Part shown: piece by piece, positions 22,222 through 31,198 of the stretch
Position numbering within the stretch: position 1 is the first letter of the stretch
Layout of the letters: every line of letters starts with the position of its first letter
DNA from: a virus
Direction: 5' to 3' (one strand)
Virus record (IMG/VR): IMGVR_UViG_3300020202_000151
Coordinates: 1 to 39,931 of that record
Length of the DNA stretch: 39,931 nucleotides
Position numbers and translations under genes: made by a program
The notes under the pieces: model-generated
Databases searched by the model: none
Told to the model about the DNA's origin: nothing
The model's input: the letters and a program-made list of their open reading frames with translations, nothing else

Positions 22222-25200
22222 TGGTCGGTCCCCTCAGTCCTCAAGATCCGATCAAGCCTATCTCTGGGTTTGAAAGCGGAGCGCCGAACGCCCAGGGCCC
22301 CAGGGTCCAGGGCATGAATGCGCCCAAGCTCAAGCCCATGGGCGGGGTTCCGAAACTGCCCCCCCTTCCCAAGCTGCCGCCTATGGGGGAGATCCCCCAA
22401 GGACCGCAAGCTCTCCCTGGATACCTCGCCCCTCCCCCTCGGGATGCCATGTCCGCGGCGTTCGACGAGCCTCCCGTGGTTGAGCACAAAAGCCTGGGCG
22501 GCTTCATCCGCAACTTCGGGAAGGATGTCAGTCAGTTCATCGAAGGCATCCCGGCGATGATCCGCGTGGCTTGGAATTCCGGTGCGGAGATCGTCAAGAA
22601 CCGCGAATGGATCGGAGAACTCTTCAAGCATCCTGAATACCTCACTAAAGAGCTTGAAGAAACATGGACCCAGGTAGTGAAGAGCTTCACCGACACCTAC
22701 AAGGACGGCTTGTGGGAAGGCTTCTACAAGCATCCCTTTACGGTCCTCTTGGATGCCACGACCGTGGCAGACGTGGCGGGAGTCGGCGTCAAGGCGGCGG
22801 GCAAGGTGGCTCTCAAGGCAGGCTCCCAAGAAGCCGCTATGAAGATTGCCAAGCTCGGGGACGACATCCAAAGGCTACCCGGCAGGATCATGAAAGCCCC
22901 CTTCACGATGGCGGGTAATACCGCCCTGAAAGTCCCCATGGTCCGGAGCATCGCGGAGAATCTCGCCCTGACTCCTCTGGGGCTTACGGAGAAGAACGCC
23001 TTGGGCTCTCAACTCCTTCAAGCTACCGGCATCGGGGCTGGGGAGGCCAAAGGGCTCATCCAGAAGGGGCTTTCCAAGATCGAAGCCAAGGAACTCTGGG
23101 ATGTCATCGACGGGGAAATCCCGCTCGACATGGCGAAGTCCCCCAAGGTGAAGGCGAGAGCCGAACTCTGGCACAAGTACATTCAGGACGACGAACGCCT
23201 CTTCATGGAGCTTGGGGCGAAGAATACGGACGAACTGGCGGACGCGCGGCTCAAGCCTCTCGCCAACCGGATGAAGGCGGATGGACGCTTTGACGGAGAA
23301 CTCCACCGGCTGAACGAAAAGGGTGAACTGGTTTATACCCGCGAAGCCCTGGACGCCGCCAAGAAGTGGGCTTCCGGGGAGAATCCGTATGGCCGTCCCA
23401 CCAACCCGGATTACCACCCCTTCTTCCATCAAAGGACGCTGGACCTCTCTGAGCTTCTCGAATCCTTGAAGTCAGAGAGCCAGAGCCTTCAGTACATCTC
23501 GAGGTTTGAAAAGAAGACCGGCCTTGGACCTGGGATCATTGACGATCCCGATGTTGTCATGGCCCGGAACCGGCTCCAAATGGCGCAGTTCAAGGGCATC
23601 GTCAACTATACGATGGACGCCATCGGGCGTCTCGGGGTGCCCCTGAAAGGCGTCCAGGCTCCTCCCGGCTATAAGGTCTTCAACCCCATTCTTCTCAAGT
23701 ACATCGAAGGCGGGCTCATCAACGGCTACGAGCTTCTCACCAAGAACGCCTTGGAATACATCGCGGGAGCCGCTCCGGGGAAACGCGGGCAAGCCTTCCT
23801 CCAAGCTATCGGAAAGACTCAAGACGACCTCATGAAGTCGAACGTCTGGAAGGAAGCCCTGGCGGAAGCGGACAATCCTGCCGCCTGGAATCTGGCGATC
23901 CCGAATGAAGTAGCCTATCTGATCGAAAGCCAGCTCAAGGGCGTATCCGGCCCGCTCCGGTTCTACGACAACATCATGAACACGTGGCGGACCACGGTGC
24001 TGACCCTCATGCCCCGCTACTACGTCAACAACATCTTGGGGAATGCGGTGCTCCTCATGTTCGGCGGCGTGACGCCGTTCTCCAAGAGCATGGCTCCGCA
24101 CAAAGGGGCGATGCCTGGAGAAGCGATGTCCAGCGCCTCGCTGGCCATGGAGGCCGACCGGACCAACAACCTGTTCGCCAACATCCCCGGCATGAAGAAG
24201 GTATTCCGGGCGGCGGACACCCTCGGGGACATCACCGATACCCGTCCTCGGCAAGTCTTGGTGACGAAGAATCTGGCGGAAGGGTTAAGGTCCGATGCCG
24301 CGATGGGCGATGCCGTCGCCCAAGCCCAGCTTGCCGGGCGGACCATGACGGAAGCGGTACAGAGCGCCTTGGAAGCCCGTCGGGAGCTTCTCTCCCTCGG
24401 AACGGAACAGGCCGTTACCGCCAAGCGATACGTGGCTTCAAAGCAGCAGGGGGAATTGCTGGCGGGCTTCGACAAGCAAATGGTGGACATCCAGAAGAGA
24501 ATCCAGCAGCAGAAGGCGCTTTCCAATGCCTCGATTCCAAGCGCCGATTCCACCAAGATCATCGACGACCTGGAGCAGCAGCTAAAGGCCCTGGCCGACC
24601 GGAGACAAGCCCAGGTGGGCAGCTTCCCCTTCCCCGCCAAGGCCGGGGATGACATCGCCCGCTTGGAGGAGATGCGTCTACGGCGGGAAGCCCTGGCCCC
24701 TGTTTCCGCCAAGGTAGAACGTGCCGTTACCGAAATGGAACGCTTCCTGGGGAATTACGGAAGGCTCCATCCCATCGAGCGTGAATGGATCAGGAGGGTG
24801 ATTCCCTTCTGGACGTTCGCCAAGACGATGAATCAACTCCTCTTCCAACTCCCCTTTGTCCGCCCCAAGACGGCGTTCCTCTGGCATCACTACTCCAAAC
24901 TGATGCTCGACGCCGCCAATGACGACCGGCTTCCCTATCGCTTTCGGAACATGATCCCGATTGGCGGGACGGAAGACGGCCACATGATCTTCATGCGGAT
25001 CGGAGGCTTCAATCCCTTTGAAGCGGTCGGCACCTTTGAGATGGCCGGGCAGACGCTTCCCAAAATGGCCGATCCCGCTCAGAATCCATTCGTCAAGGTG
25101 TTCTTGGAAACCCGCGGTGGATACGACACCTTCCTTGAGCGCCCCTTCACGGAGCCCACGGATTTCGTTTCCCTGAACGGGACGGTCTGGAGATACGACC

Positions 25201-25580
25201 CCACCGGGAAGGTACTGGAGCCTGTCATCCCCCAGAAGCCCCTCATCGAATCACTCTACAACCAGATCCCGCACGTCAAGCTGGTGATGGAAGCCCTGGA
25301 TGCCTTCAGCACGACGAGGGATCTTGCCGGGAACACCCGCCGCGATCCGGAAGGCAACTACATCTACGACCGGCAATGGTGGTATGCGGCTTCCCGGGCC
25401 ATGGGATTCCCTGTATCCGTCCAAGATCCCCAGAGAGTGGCCCAGCAACACCACATGCTGGTTCAAGGGATGGTCAAGCGGTATCGCTCGGCCGCTCGCC
25501 GGGTAGATCCGGAGACGCGAGCCCAACTGGAGCACATCCTGAACGACTTGGCTAACGGCGGCTGGGAGATTCAGGAATGA
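22221..25580 (+). CDS. Large internal virion / DNA ejection protein
   Basis: At 1119 residues this is the largest gene. GTG 22221 directly abuts the previous stop. The N-terminus is Pro-rich, then long helical stretches follow with hydrophobic patches (VLTLMPRYYVNNILGNAVLL near 595-615; LLDATTVADVAGVGVKAAGK near 177). A coiled-coil segment lies near 740-800 (QMVDIQKRIQQQKALSN). Size, helical content and position after the adaptor and before the fibre match podovirus ejection proteins. The expected peptidoglycan hydrolase motif was not seen. It ends in an ATGA overlap with the next gene. Confidence 0.6.
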   Translation: MVGPLSPQDPIKPISGFESGAPNAQGPRVQGMNAPKLKPMGGVPKLPPLPKLPPMGEIPQGPQALPGYLAPPPRDAMSAAFDEPPVVEHKSLGGFIRNFGKDVSQFIEGIPAMIRVAWNSGAEIVKNREWIGELFKHPEYLTKELEETWTQVVKSFTDTYKDGLWEGFYKHPFTVLLDATTVADVAGVGVKAAGKVALKAGSQEAAMKIAKLGDDIQRLPGRIMKAPFTMAGNTALKVPMVRSIAENLALTPLGLTEKNALGSQLLQATGIGAGEAKGLIQKGLSKIEAKELWDVIDGEIPLDMAKSPKVKARAELWHKYIQDDERLFMELGAKNTDELADARLKPLANRMKADGRFDGELHRLNEKGELVYTREALDAAKKWASGENPYGRPTNPDYHPFFHQRTLDLSELLESLKSESQSLQYISRFEKKTGLGPGIIDDPDVVMARNRLQMAQFKGIVNYTMDAIGRLGVPLKGVQAPPGYKVFNPILLKYIEGGLINGYELLTKNALEYIAGAAPGKRGQAFLQAIGKTQDDLMKSNVWKEALAEADNPAAWNLAIPNEVAYLIESQLKGVSGPLRFYDNIMNTWRTTVLTLMPRYYVNNILGNAVLLMFGGVTPFSKSMAPHKGAMPGEAMSSASLAMEADRTNNLFANIPGMKKVFRAADTLGDITDTRPRQVLVTKNLAEGLRSDAAMGDAVAQAQLAGRTMTEAVQSALEARRELLSLGTEQAVTAKRYVASKQQGELLAGFDKQMVDIQKRIQQQKALSNASIPSADSTKIIDDLEQQLKALADRRQAQVGSFPFPAKAGDDIARLEEMRLRREALAPVSAKVERAVTEMERFLGNYGRLHPIEREWIRRVIPFWTFAKTMNQLLFQLPFVRPKTAFLWHHYSKLMLDAANDDRLPYRFRNMIPIGGTEDGHMIFMRIGGFNPFEAVGTFEMAGQTLPKMADPAQNPFVKVFLETRGGYDTFLERPFTEPTDFVSLNGTVWRYDPTGKVLEPVIPQKPLIESLYNQIPHVKLVMEALDAFSTTRDLAGNTRRDPEGNYIYDRQWWYAASRAMGFPVSVQDPQRVAQQHHMLVQGMVKRYRSAARRVDPETRAQLEHILNDLANGGWEIQE

Positions 25581-25759
25581 TCGGCCTACTTATGAGAGCG
25601 TTCGTAGATGGTTTTGAGGGCAGACCATCCAAGAATTACCAGGATGAGCACCCCCACAACCGTTACGCACGGGCCGCTCGCCCGATCTCCTCTTTCTTCA
25701 TCAAGGGGCGTGTCTTGGTGTCGGTTTGGGTAAACCTGCACAAAGAGCTTCATGCGTGA
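25577..25759 (+). CDS. Small basic protein, unknown function
   Basis: ATG 25577 overlaps the preceding stop (ATGA), giving 60 residues with a basic middle (RYARAARPISSFFIKGRVLV) and a hydrophobic beta-like end. It fills the gap before the tail fibre. It has coupling but no independent ribosome site, so it is moderately likely to be real. Confidence 0.45.
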   Translation: MIGLLMRAFVDGFEGRPSKNYQDEHPHNRYARAARPISSFFIKGRVLVSVWVNLHKELHA

Positions 25760-25762
25760 AGT

Positions 25763-28330
25763 ATGGCTGAAGAAGAAGAAAAAGACAATAAGCCCTACAT
25801 CGTTCTGAACGGGGAAACCCTGGCGGGCATCCCCAAGGAAATCTACAAGACCGCCGATTACAACGATCTTGTCAAACCGTGGAATGAAGTGGACGATGCC
25901 ATTCGGGACGGGCAGGTCTATAACTACGTCCTGCCTGACCCCATCGACAATAAGCGGATCTTGCTTCAGGACGGATCGGCTGGAGCTCCCTCTCTCGCCT
26001 TCCACAACGACACCGATACGGGGCGCTATCTCATTGCCGCCGGGAACGTCGGAGAATCCATCAACGGGAGCCTTGTCTACGACTGGAATTCCACGCGGCT
26101 TCTGTCGGCCATTATCATTCATCACCCGAACGGGACGGTTGCCGCCCCGGCCTTGGCCTTCTCGAGCGAAACCGGCACGGGCAGGTACTTGATCGGCGCA
26201 GGCAATCCAGGGGAAGCCATTGGCGGGGTGGCCGCTTATGACTGGAATGCCACACGCCTTTTCTCCGCTACCCTGGGGGTGTATCTCGGTACGGGCACTC
26301 CGGTTACGTCCGCCGATTGGCTGAGTGTCCTCAAGTCTTCCAACGGGATTGTCCGGAACTCCGTCAAGAACTCCAATGCAGGGGCTTCCGCTCTGGCAGA
26401 GTGGTACGCCGAGAACAACGCGGGCAACATCCTTACCATGGGTGTTCGAGGCTCGGGGTGGAGTGGCTCTCCCTTCAATGCCGGGGATGCCTATATCGCT
26501 TGCGGCTCCAGCACCGACCTTCAAATCTACACTCCCACGAACTCAAGCATCTTCTTCCTGACCGGGAACACCTGGCGGGGCACCTGGGACAGCGGCGGTG
26601 ATCTTGAGCTTTTCTATGACCTGAAATTCAAGGTCACTTCCAGCGGATCGTTCGTCTCTGAATTCACCCTTCCCTCCATTACGGCAAACAGGACCGTTAC
26701 CATTCCCGATTGGAGCGGCACCTTAGTCCTCAATGAGGACCTCGCCGTTCAAGAGGGTGGAATCCTCTTCGGGATTGTCGGCGGTGGCCCGGCTAAGACC
26801 AACAACTCCATCTTGTATTTCGAGGAAGCAACCTCCGCCCTGTCGGTTGGTGGAAACTACATCTGGAAGAGTGGGACTTCCTTCAAGGGCACTCTGGATC
26901 ACGCCAATACCGCCGACCGGGTTTATACCTTCCCCGATGCTAGCGGAACCATCCCGTTCGGCACCGGAGCGGCCAATCGAGTTGCATTCTGGAGCGCCAC
27001 AAGTGCCCTGACCAGCGAAGCGGGCTTTGAATACAACGCCACCACCAACTATCTAACTGTCGGCGGCTCAATCGGGGTGGGCGGCATCACGCCCCCGCAG
27101 GATTTCCTCGTTATCGTCCAATCTGACTCTACCAACCCCCTGAACGACCCCCCGCGAATCGCTCTCTACGATGCTGGGCAAGCTCTGGACACGAAGGCGT
27201 GGGCCTTCGCCATGCAAGGCTCGGACTTCATCGGCCTTGCGATGGACGATGCCTTTACCACGGCGTCGGGGAATGAATGGGTCCGCGTTACCCGTTCGGG
27301 TCAGGCGATCCAGCTAGTCAAGCTGGCGAACGCGGCATACACACTCTCGGCCGTCGCCGGGACGAGCACGTTCAATGCGACGAACCTGGACATTGACCAC
27401 CAATTCCGGGGAGTGAATGCCAACGGCTTGCTCCTTCTGGACGCCGGGACAGACCGCATTTCCTCCACCGTCAGCGATGCATCAACTACCCCCATCTATG
27501 ACTTTATCCAGTCTTCTACTGGGGATGCTGCAATCCGGTTTGCCATTGGAACCACCCAGAGCTACGCCATCGGTATTGATAACAGCGTCTCGGACAACCT
27601 TGTGATTTCTGGTGCGGCAAGCGGTTCGGCAGTGCTTGGAACCGGAAATCTTCTAAGCATGACCACGGGCGGTATTACGACGATGGCGGGCGTTATTCGT
27701 GGCCCCGATGCATCAGTTAGCGCCCCCAACTGGTCTTGGAGTTCGGAAACGAACTCAGGAAGGTATTTTGTCACCACCGGAACCTTTGCGGAAGTGACAG
27801 CGGGCGTTGCTCGATGGGCGTGGAACGCATCTGGGTTTTCGATGGGTAGCGGTTATGCAATGGGCTGGTCCTCTAATACCAACCCCACGGCGGCGGCCCT
27901 TGAAACGACCCTGTTCAGAGATGCCGCCTACACCATCGCCCAGAGAAGCGGCGCAAACGCCCAGGAATTCCGGGTTTACAACACGTTTACATCAAGCACC
28001 AATCACGAATTCGGAAAGCTGGAATGGGTGTCGAACGTGTTCAATGTCGGCACCGAGAAAGGCTCTGGCGGTGGAACGGCTCGGGCGATGGCTTTCCTTA
28101 CGGACAACACGGAAAGGATGCGCCTCCTCGCAGATAAGCCGGTCCTCGTCATGGACGAGGCCGACGCAGATCCTAGCACGACAGACTTGGACGCTTCGGA
28201 TTCCGTTGCAATCTACACCAAGTCAAACAAACTCGTTTTTGCCTATAACCTCGCTGGGGTTATTAACTACCTGACGATTCCCTTGGACGGCGCTACGACC
28301 ACTTGGACACAAGGAACGACGGCCCCCTAA
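25763..28330 (+). CDS. Tail fibre / receptor-binding protein
   Basis: This 855-residue beta-rich protein should contact the host receptor. After an N-terminal virion-anchoring segment (1-70) it has two adjacent 48-residue repeats (about 71-118 and 119-167). Both share APxLAF, a (D/E)TGTGRYLI-type core, GNxGE and YDWNxTRL. A third diverged copy lies near 648-697 (APNWSWSSETNSGRYFV, then WAWNASGF). The middle has further Gly/Ser/Thr strands; the final 60 residues are more polar. These repeats are typical of trimeric fibre shafts. The many Ser/Thr residues are possible glycosylation targets. The next gene starts on its stop codon (TAATG). Confidence 0.85.
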   Translation: MAEEEEKDNKPYIVLNGETLAGIPKEIYKTADYNDLVKPWNEVDDAIRDGQVYNYVLPDPIDNKRILLQDGSAGAPSLAFHNDTDTGRYLIAAGNVGESINGSLVYDWNSTRLLSAIIIHHPNGTVAAPALAFSSETGTGRYLIGAGNPGEAIGGVAAYDWNATRLFSATLGVYLGTGTPVTSADWLSVLKSSNGIVRNSVKNSNAGASALAEWYAENNAGNILTMGVRGSGWSGSPFNAGDAYIACGSSTDLQIYTPTNSSIFFLTGNTWRGTWDSGGDLELFYDLKFKVTSSGSFVSEFTLPSITANRTVTIPDWSGTLVLNEDLAVQEGGILFGIVGGGPAKTNNSILYFEEATSALSVGGNYIWKSGTSFKGTLDHANTADRVYTFPDASGTIPFGTGAANRVAFWSATSALTSEAGFEYNATTNYLTVGGSIGVGGITPPQDFLVIVQSDSTNPLNDPPRIALYDAGQALDTKAWAFAMQGSDFIGLAMDDAFTTASGNEWVRVTRSGQAIQLVKLANAAYTLSAVAGTSTFNATNLDIDHQFRGVNANGLLLLDAGTDRISSTVSDASTTPIYDFIQSSTGDAAIRFAIGTTQSYAIGIDNSVSDNLVISGAASGSAVLGTGNLLSMTTGGITTMAGVIRGPDASVSAPNWSWSSETNSGRYFVTTGTFAEVTAGVARWAWNASGFSMGSGYAMGWSSNTNPTAAALETTLFRDAAYTIAQRSGANAQEFRVYNTFTSSTNHEFGKLEWVSNVFNVGTEKGSGGGTARAMAFLTDNTERMRLLADKPVLVMDEADADPSTTDLDASDSVAIYTKSNKLVFAYNLAGVINYLTIPLDGATTTWTQGTTAP

Positions 28331-28983
28331 TGGCTTGCAAAATGTACGTCATGGACGTGATCTTGGACGAGACGGCTTGTGATGCCGTTAGGCCGAGATA
28401 CTACGTCTGCGATGTGGAGAGCTTAGACCGTCCAGCCAGTGGATCAAGAGAAGGGGATATCTGCTACTGCAAGGATACTAGGAAAACCTACACTTGGACG
28501 AGTCAGGCGGCTTGGGCGCAAACGGGTGGCTCAGGCAGCAGCGGTAGTGGGGCTAAAGCCACTTATATCCCGCTCATCCATCACTTCACCACGCTGGAAT
28601 TGACCACCTCAGCCAATGCGCTTTGGAAGATCCCGGCGGCCACCACCTACGGGCAAGCCGGGGTGCTTCTGGACATGTCGAAGCTGGGCACCCCTAATAG
28701 CGCAACGCTCGCCATCGTCTACACCAATACCGCAACAAGCGGAGTGAATCAGCTTGGATTGGTCCTCAGCAATTCCCCGGTCGCGGCGGGGACTACCGTG
28801 GTGCCGGTAACGTCCAGCATCGTGACGACGGTCAACTCGTCCACCTACCCGCAGCTTATTGAACAGTCCATCTTGATCGCGGAACTCGGCACCGCCAAGA
28901 AGTGGGCACAGTTGGCTTTGAATCTCGTTACCAACTCGGTTGGCCCCAACGTGTTTGCCGCCGATTTGATCCTGTACTACTAG
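28330..28983 (+). CDS. Tail-fibre-associated beta protein
   Basis: ATG 28330 shares its A with the TAA stop of the fibre. The 217-residue protein has an N-terminal region with RPASGSREGDICYCKDTRKT, resembling a carbohydrate- or fibre-linked module. A Gly/Ser linker (GGSGSSGSG) and a beta-rich C-terminus (ATLAIVYTNTATSGVNQLGL) follow. It is likely a second fibre component or a fibre cap; no family is recognised. Confidence 0.6.
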   Translation: MACKMYVMDVILDETACDAVRPRYYVCDVESLDRPASGSREGDICYCKDTRKTYTWTSQAAWAQTGGSGSSGSGAKATYIPLIHHFTTLELTTSANALWKIPAATTYGQAGVLLDMSKLGTPNSATLAIVYTNTATSGVNQLGLVLSNSPVAAGTTVVPVTSSIVTTVNSSTYPQLIEQSILIAELGTAKKWAQLALNLVTNSVGPNVFAADLILYY

Positions 28984-28991
28984 GAGCACCC

Positions 28992-29249
28992 ATGCCTGAC
29001 ATTCAGATTACGGGCCTGACCGCAGCGCAGCAAGCTGAGATCGTCGCGGCCTTTATATCCGTACACGGTGCCGTGCCGCTGGACAAGGATACGTCCTTGC
29101 CCATCATGACCAACGCTCAATGGGCCAAGAGCAGAATGTTCAACTACATCAAAAGCACGGTGCAGGAGTACAGGCGCAAGCAAGTCAGGGAAGCCCAGAT
29201 GGACAGCATAGACGGTGCTGTAAATACTGAATTTGGGGAGATTACATAG
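28992..29249 (+). CDS. Small helical protein, unknown function
   Basis: ATG 28992 follows TAGGAGCACCC. The 85 residues begin ITGLTAAQQAEIVAAFIS and contain a basic helix (MFNYIKSTVQEYRRKQVREA). Position between fibre and lysis-like genes may suggest an assembly chaperone, but this is inference. Confidence 0.65.
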   Translation: MPDIQITGLTAAQQAEIVAAFISVHGAVPLDKDTSLPIMTNAQWAKSRMFNYIKSTVQEYRRKQVREAQMDSIDGAVNTEFGEIT

Positions 29250-29254
29250 AACCT

Positions 29255-29350
29255 GTGAAGCGAGTAGTACGGCTCATTCCGTTCTGGTTCTGGCTGTGGC
29301 TGGTGTTCGGTATCGGCTGGTTCATGGGAGCTTGGTTTGGATTTAGATGA
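29255..29350 (+). CDS. Tiny single-span membrane protein (31 aa)
   Basis: GTG 29255 to TGA 29350 encodes a basic start (KRVVR) followed by a Trp/Phe-rich hydrophobic helix (PFWFWLWLVFGIGWFMGAWF). A purine tract GGGGAG lies 14 bases upstream, farther than ideal. Small pinholin-like or lysis-accessory proteins look like this. It is short, so coding is plausible but unproven. Confidence 0.45.
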   Translation: MKRVVRLIPFWFWLWLVFGIGWFMGAWFGFR

Positions 29351-29363
29351 TAGGAGGTGAGAA

Positions 29364-29663
29364 ATGAAGTTGGTCAAGGTTCCTGATCCGGTGAAGGTTG
29401 AGGGGGTGAAAGAGATCCCCTTCAAGGAATGGCTGGTGACTCACATGGATTCGTTCGAAGGGGTGAAGACCCCTTCTCAGGTGAGACAGGCCGCCAAGAT
29501 CGTTGATGTCATCGAGAAGTCCAACGGGGAGATCGCTTTTGAAGACGCCGATTATGAGGTCATGAAGGCGGCCATTCAGAAGACTCCCTATTTCCCCAAG
29601 ATTGCAAGGCAACTGGTTGGGTATTACGACGCCTTTGACAAGGCTGAGGAAGTGAAGAAGTAG
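29364..29663 (+). CDS. Small protein in lysis region, unknown function
   Basis: ATG 29364 has a perfect AGGAGG. The 99-residue soluble protein is mixed alpha/beta (EIPFKEWLVTHMDSFEGVKT; YEVMKAAIQKTPYFPKIARQ). Proteins of this shape occur near tail or lysis genes in several phages, but none is recognised with confidence. It has no signal peptide. Confidence 0.7.
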   Translation: MKLVKVPDPVKVEGVKEIPFKEWLVTHMDSFEGVKTPSQVRQAAKIVDVIEKSNGEIAFEDADYEVMKAAIQKTPYFPKIARQLVGYYDAFDKAEEVKK

Positions 29664-29723
29664 GTAAACGCGACCGGGGTAGTTGGGAAAGGATAGGAAA
29701 AGGTGGGTAAGGAGGACTACGAC

Positions 29724-29948
29724 ATGAGTGTGGTGGATCTCCTCAAGAAGATCCACCCTAGAACGGTCATCTGGTTTTTGCTTACGGCGATCTTCTGTCT
29801 CATCGCCTTTGTGGGCAAGCACTATGACACCCGTTTGGGGGCCCTTGAGGAATACAAGAAGGAGCAGAACGGGCACCTGCGCCAGATTGACATTAGGCTG
29901 GAGAGGATTGATACGTCTCTGCAACACATCAAGGAGAAGGTGAAGTGA
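29724..29948 (+). CDS. Membrane protein with C-terminal coiled coil (holin/i-spanin-like)
   Basis: ATG 29724 has GGAGG eight bases upstream; an in-frame GTG at 29703 is less likely. The 74 residues have a transmembrane helix (about 14-31, VIWFLLTAIFCLIAFVG) and a coiled coil with regular Leu/Ile (LEEYKKEQNGHLRQIDIRLE). This resembles XhlA-type lysis proteins or an inner-membrane spanin. The following gene encodes a lipoprotein, as in spanin pairs. Confidence 0.65.
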   Translation: MSVVDLLKKIHPRTVIWFLLTAIFCLIAFVGKHYDTRLGALEEYKKEQNGHLRQIDIRLERIDTSLQHIKEKVK

Positions 29949-30190
29949 TGAAGTATTTCTACGTCGTCCTGGCTCTGGGGATGGGGGGATGCGCTGGTCT
30001 GTCTCGAGGGGCTTCCGATGTCGTCAGCGGCACGGTGGCTTCCGTCAACCCCTTCACCGATACGGCCAACTGGCTGGGCTATGCCTTGGCTACGACCGTG
30101 GGCGCTGGCGTGGTGGCTACCGTCCGCGGGTATGTCCGCGGCAAGCTGTCGGACAAGCTGGGGAGTGATTCCGAAGAGCCGAAGATCTAA
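29948..30190 (+). CDS. Small lipoprotein (candidate outer-membrane spanin partner)
   Basis: The previous stop and this start overlap (TGATG); GTG 29945 is an alternative start. The 80-residue product has a lipoprotein signal ending GMGGC (Cys15), then a Ser/Val-rich stretch. It also has a second hydrophobic segment (NWLGYALATTVGAGVVATV, about 42-60), unusual for a pure o-spanin. The C-terminus is basic then acidic. With the coiled-coil membrane protein it may form a spanin-like lysis pair, but a second hydrophobic helix argues for caution. Confidence 0.55.
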   Translation: MKYFYVVLALGMGGCAGLSRGASDVVSGTVASVNPFTDTANWLGYALATTVGAGVVATVRGYVRGKLSDKLGSDSEEPKI

Positions 30191-30198
30191 ACAATCAG

Positions 30199-30303
30199 TC
30201 CCAGCCCTGGGCATCATGTGGAAGGACCACAGCGGGGGTATACTGTATCCCTCTCTCTTCCCTAGAACCACAACCTATCATCAGCCGATGCCTGGGGCTG
30301 GGA
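30199..30303. terminator. Long inverted repeat between convergent operons
   Basis: TCCCAGCCCTGGGCATC (30199-30215) pairs with GATGCCTGGGGCTGGGA (30287-30303), 15 of 17 positions, across a 71-base loop. It fills the gap where the rightward and leftward operons meet, so it may act as a two-way transcription end. The long loop and absence of a clear U-run make it atypical. Confidence 0.5.
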
Positions 30304-30307
30304 AATA

Positions 30308-31168
30308 TTAATCCCTGAAGAGCTTGAGCTTCTTGACCATGCCTGCCTCGCATGGTAGAATGCCAGTTCTTTCCCTCCAAGCCTCTGAAACGGCCTTCAC
30401 GTCTCTGACCAGTTTGGCGAGCCCTTGCGGCTCAAGACTTGCGCTCTGATCGGTCCCCTTCCAAGTGCGGTTCAGGGTGAAGTGGCGCTCGAGGTAGCTA
30501 GCCCCCAGCGTAACCGCGGCGATGTCCAAGGCAATCCCGTTGTGGTGTCCGCTAAAGCCGACCGCCTGGAGAGATCCCCACGAATGATCCTTGAGAAGCC
30601 TGGGGATGTCCAAGAGGCATACATCCGACATCTCCGCAGGGTACTTGCTGGTGCAAGCGTAGAGGACCAACTGGCGGGATCTTCCGGCTTTTAGCCAGCG
30701 GAGTTCGGCTTCCCTTCCGCACATGCCGTTGGAGATATGGACGTCCCCTTCCCATTCGTGGAACACAGTTTCCAAGAGTCGGGAATCCTCGTTGTGGGCG
30801 CTGGGGATCTTGAGAAACGGCGGGTCCAGTAGTGCAATCTGCCGGAAGCTGGAGACATCCCAGACGGAGCAGGCGTACAGGATACCCTTAGCCTGGGCGT
30901 AGGCTTGGAGTTCCGCATGTTGGTCTACGGTGAACTCCAGCTTTTCCCGATGCTCCCCATACGTGTCTCCAAAGCTATTCTCGCTGTTGTAAGGCTCGTC
31001 ATATCGAGCGGGAGTAAGACATTCCCTCGGATTCCTCTTCTGGAACTTGATGGCCCAAGCACCACATTGGGCGGCCACGGAGATCATCTCCCTGGCGATC
31101 TTCATACTGCCCATGTGGTTGCAGCAGGCTTCCGCGATCACCTTCGCATCAATCTTCTCCGGATGCAC
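30308..31168 (-). CDS. neuB: NeuB-family nonulosonic acid synthase lacking the SAF domain
   Basis: NeuB enzymes join phosphoenolpyruvate to a hexosamine derivative to make a sialic-acid-like sugar. The 286 residues cover the catalytic TIM barrel: VIAEACCNHMGS (10-21), AIKFQKR (39-45), YACSVWD (98-104), LKIPSAHN (119-126), YACTSKYP (170-177), VGFSGHHNGIALD (203-215, where classical enzymes have SDHT) and ERHFTLNRTWKGTDQSAS (227-244). The C-terminal antifreeze-like SAF domain of typical 340-residue NeuB is absent. The SGHH and TWKGTD motifs recall a SAF-less subfamily. The substrate cannot be predicted. The start is GTG 31168. Confidence 0.9.
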   Translation of the reverse strand: MHPEKIDAKVIAEACCNHMGSMKIAREMISVAAQCGAWAIKFQKRNPRECLTPARYDEPYNSENSFGDTYGEHREKLEFTVDQHAELQAYAQAKGILYACSVWDVSSFRQIALLDPPFLKIPSAHNEDSRLLETVFHEWEGDVHISNGMCGREAELRWLKAGRSRQLVLYACTSKYPAEMSDVCLLDIPRLLKDHSWGSLQAVGFSGHHNGIALDIAAVTLGASYLERHFTLNRTWKGTDQSASLEPQGLAKLVRDVKAVSEAWRERTGILPCEAGMVKKLKLFRD

Positions 31169-31198
31169 TCCTCATGTCCGTTTCCCCTCGCTCTGAGT

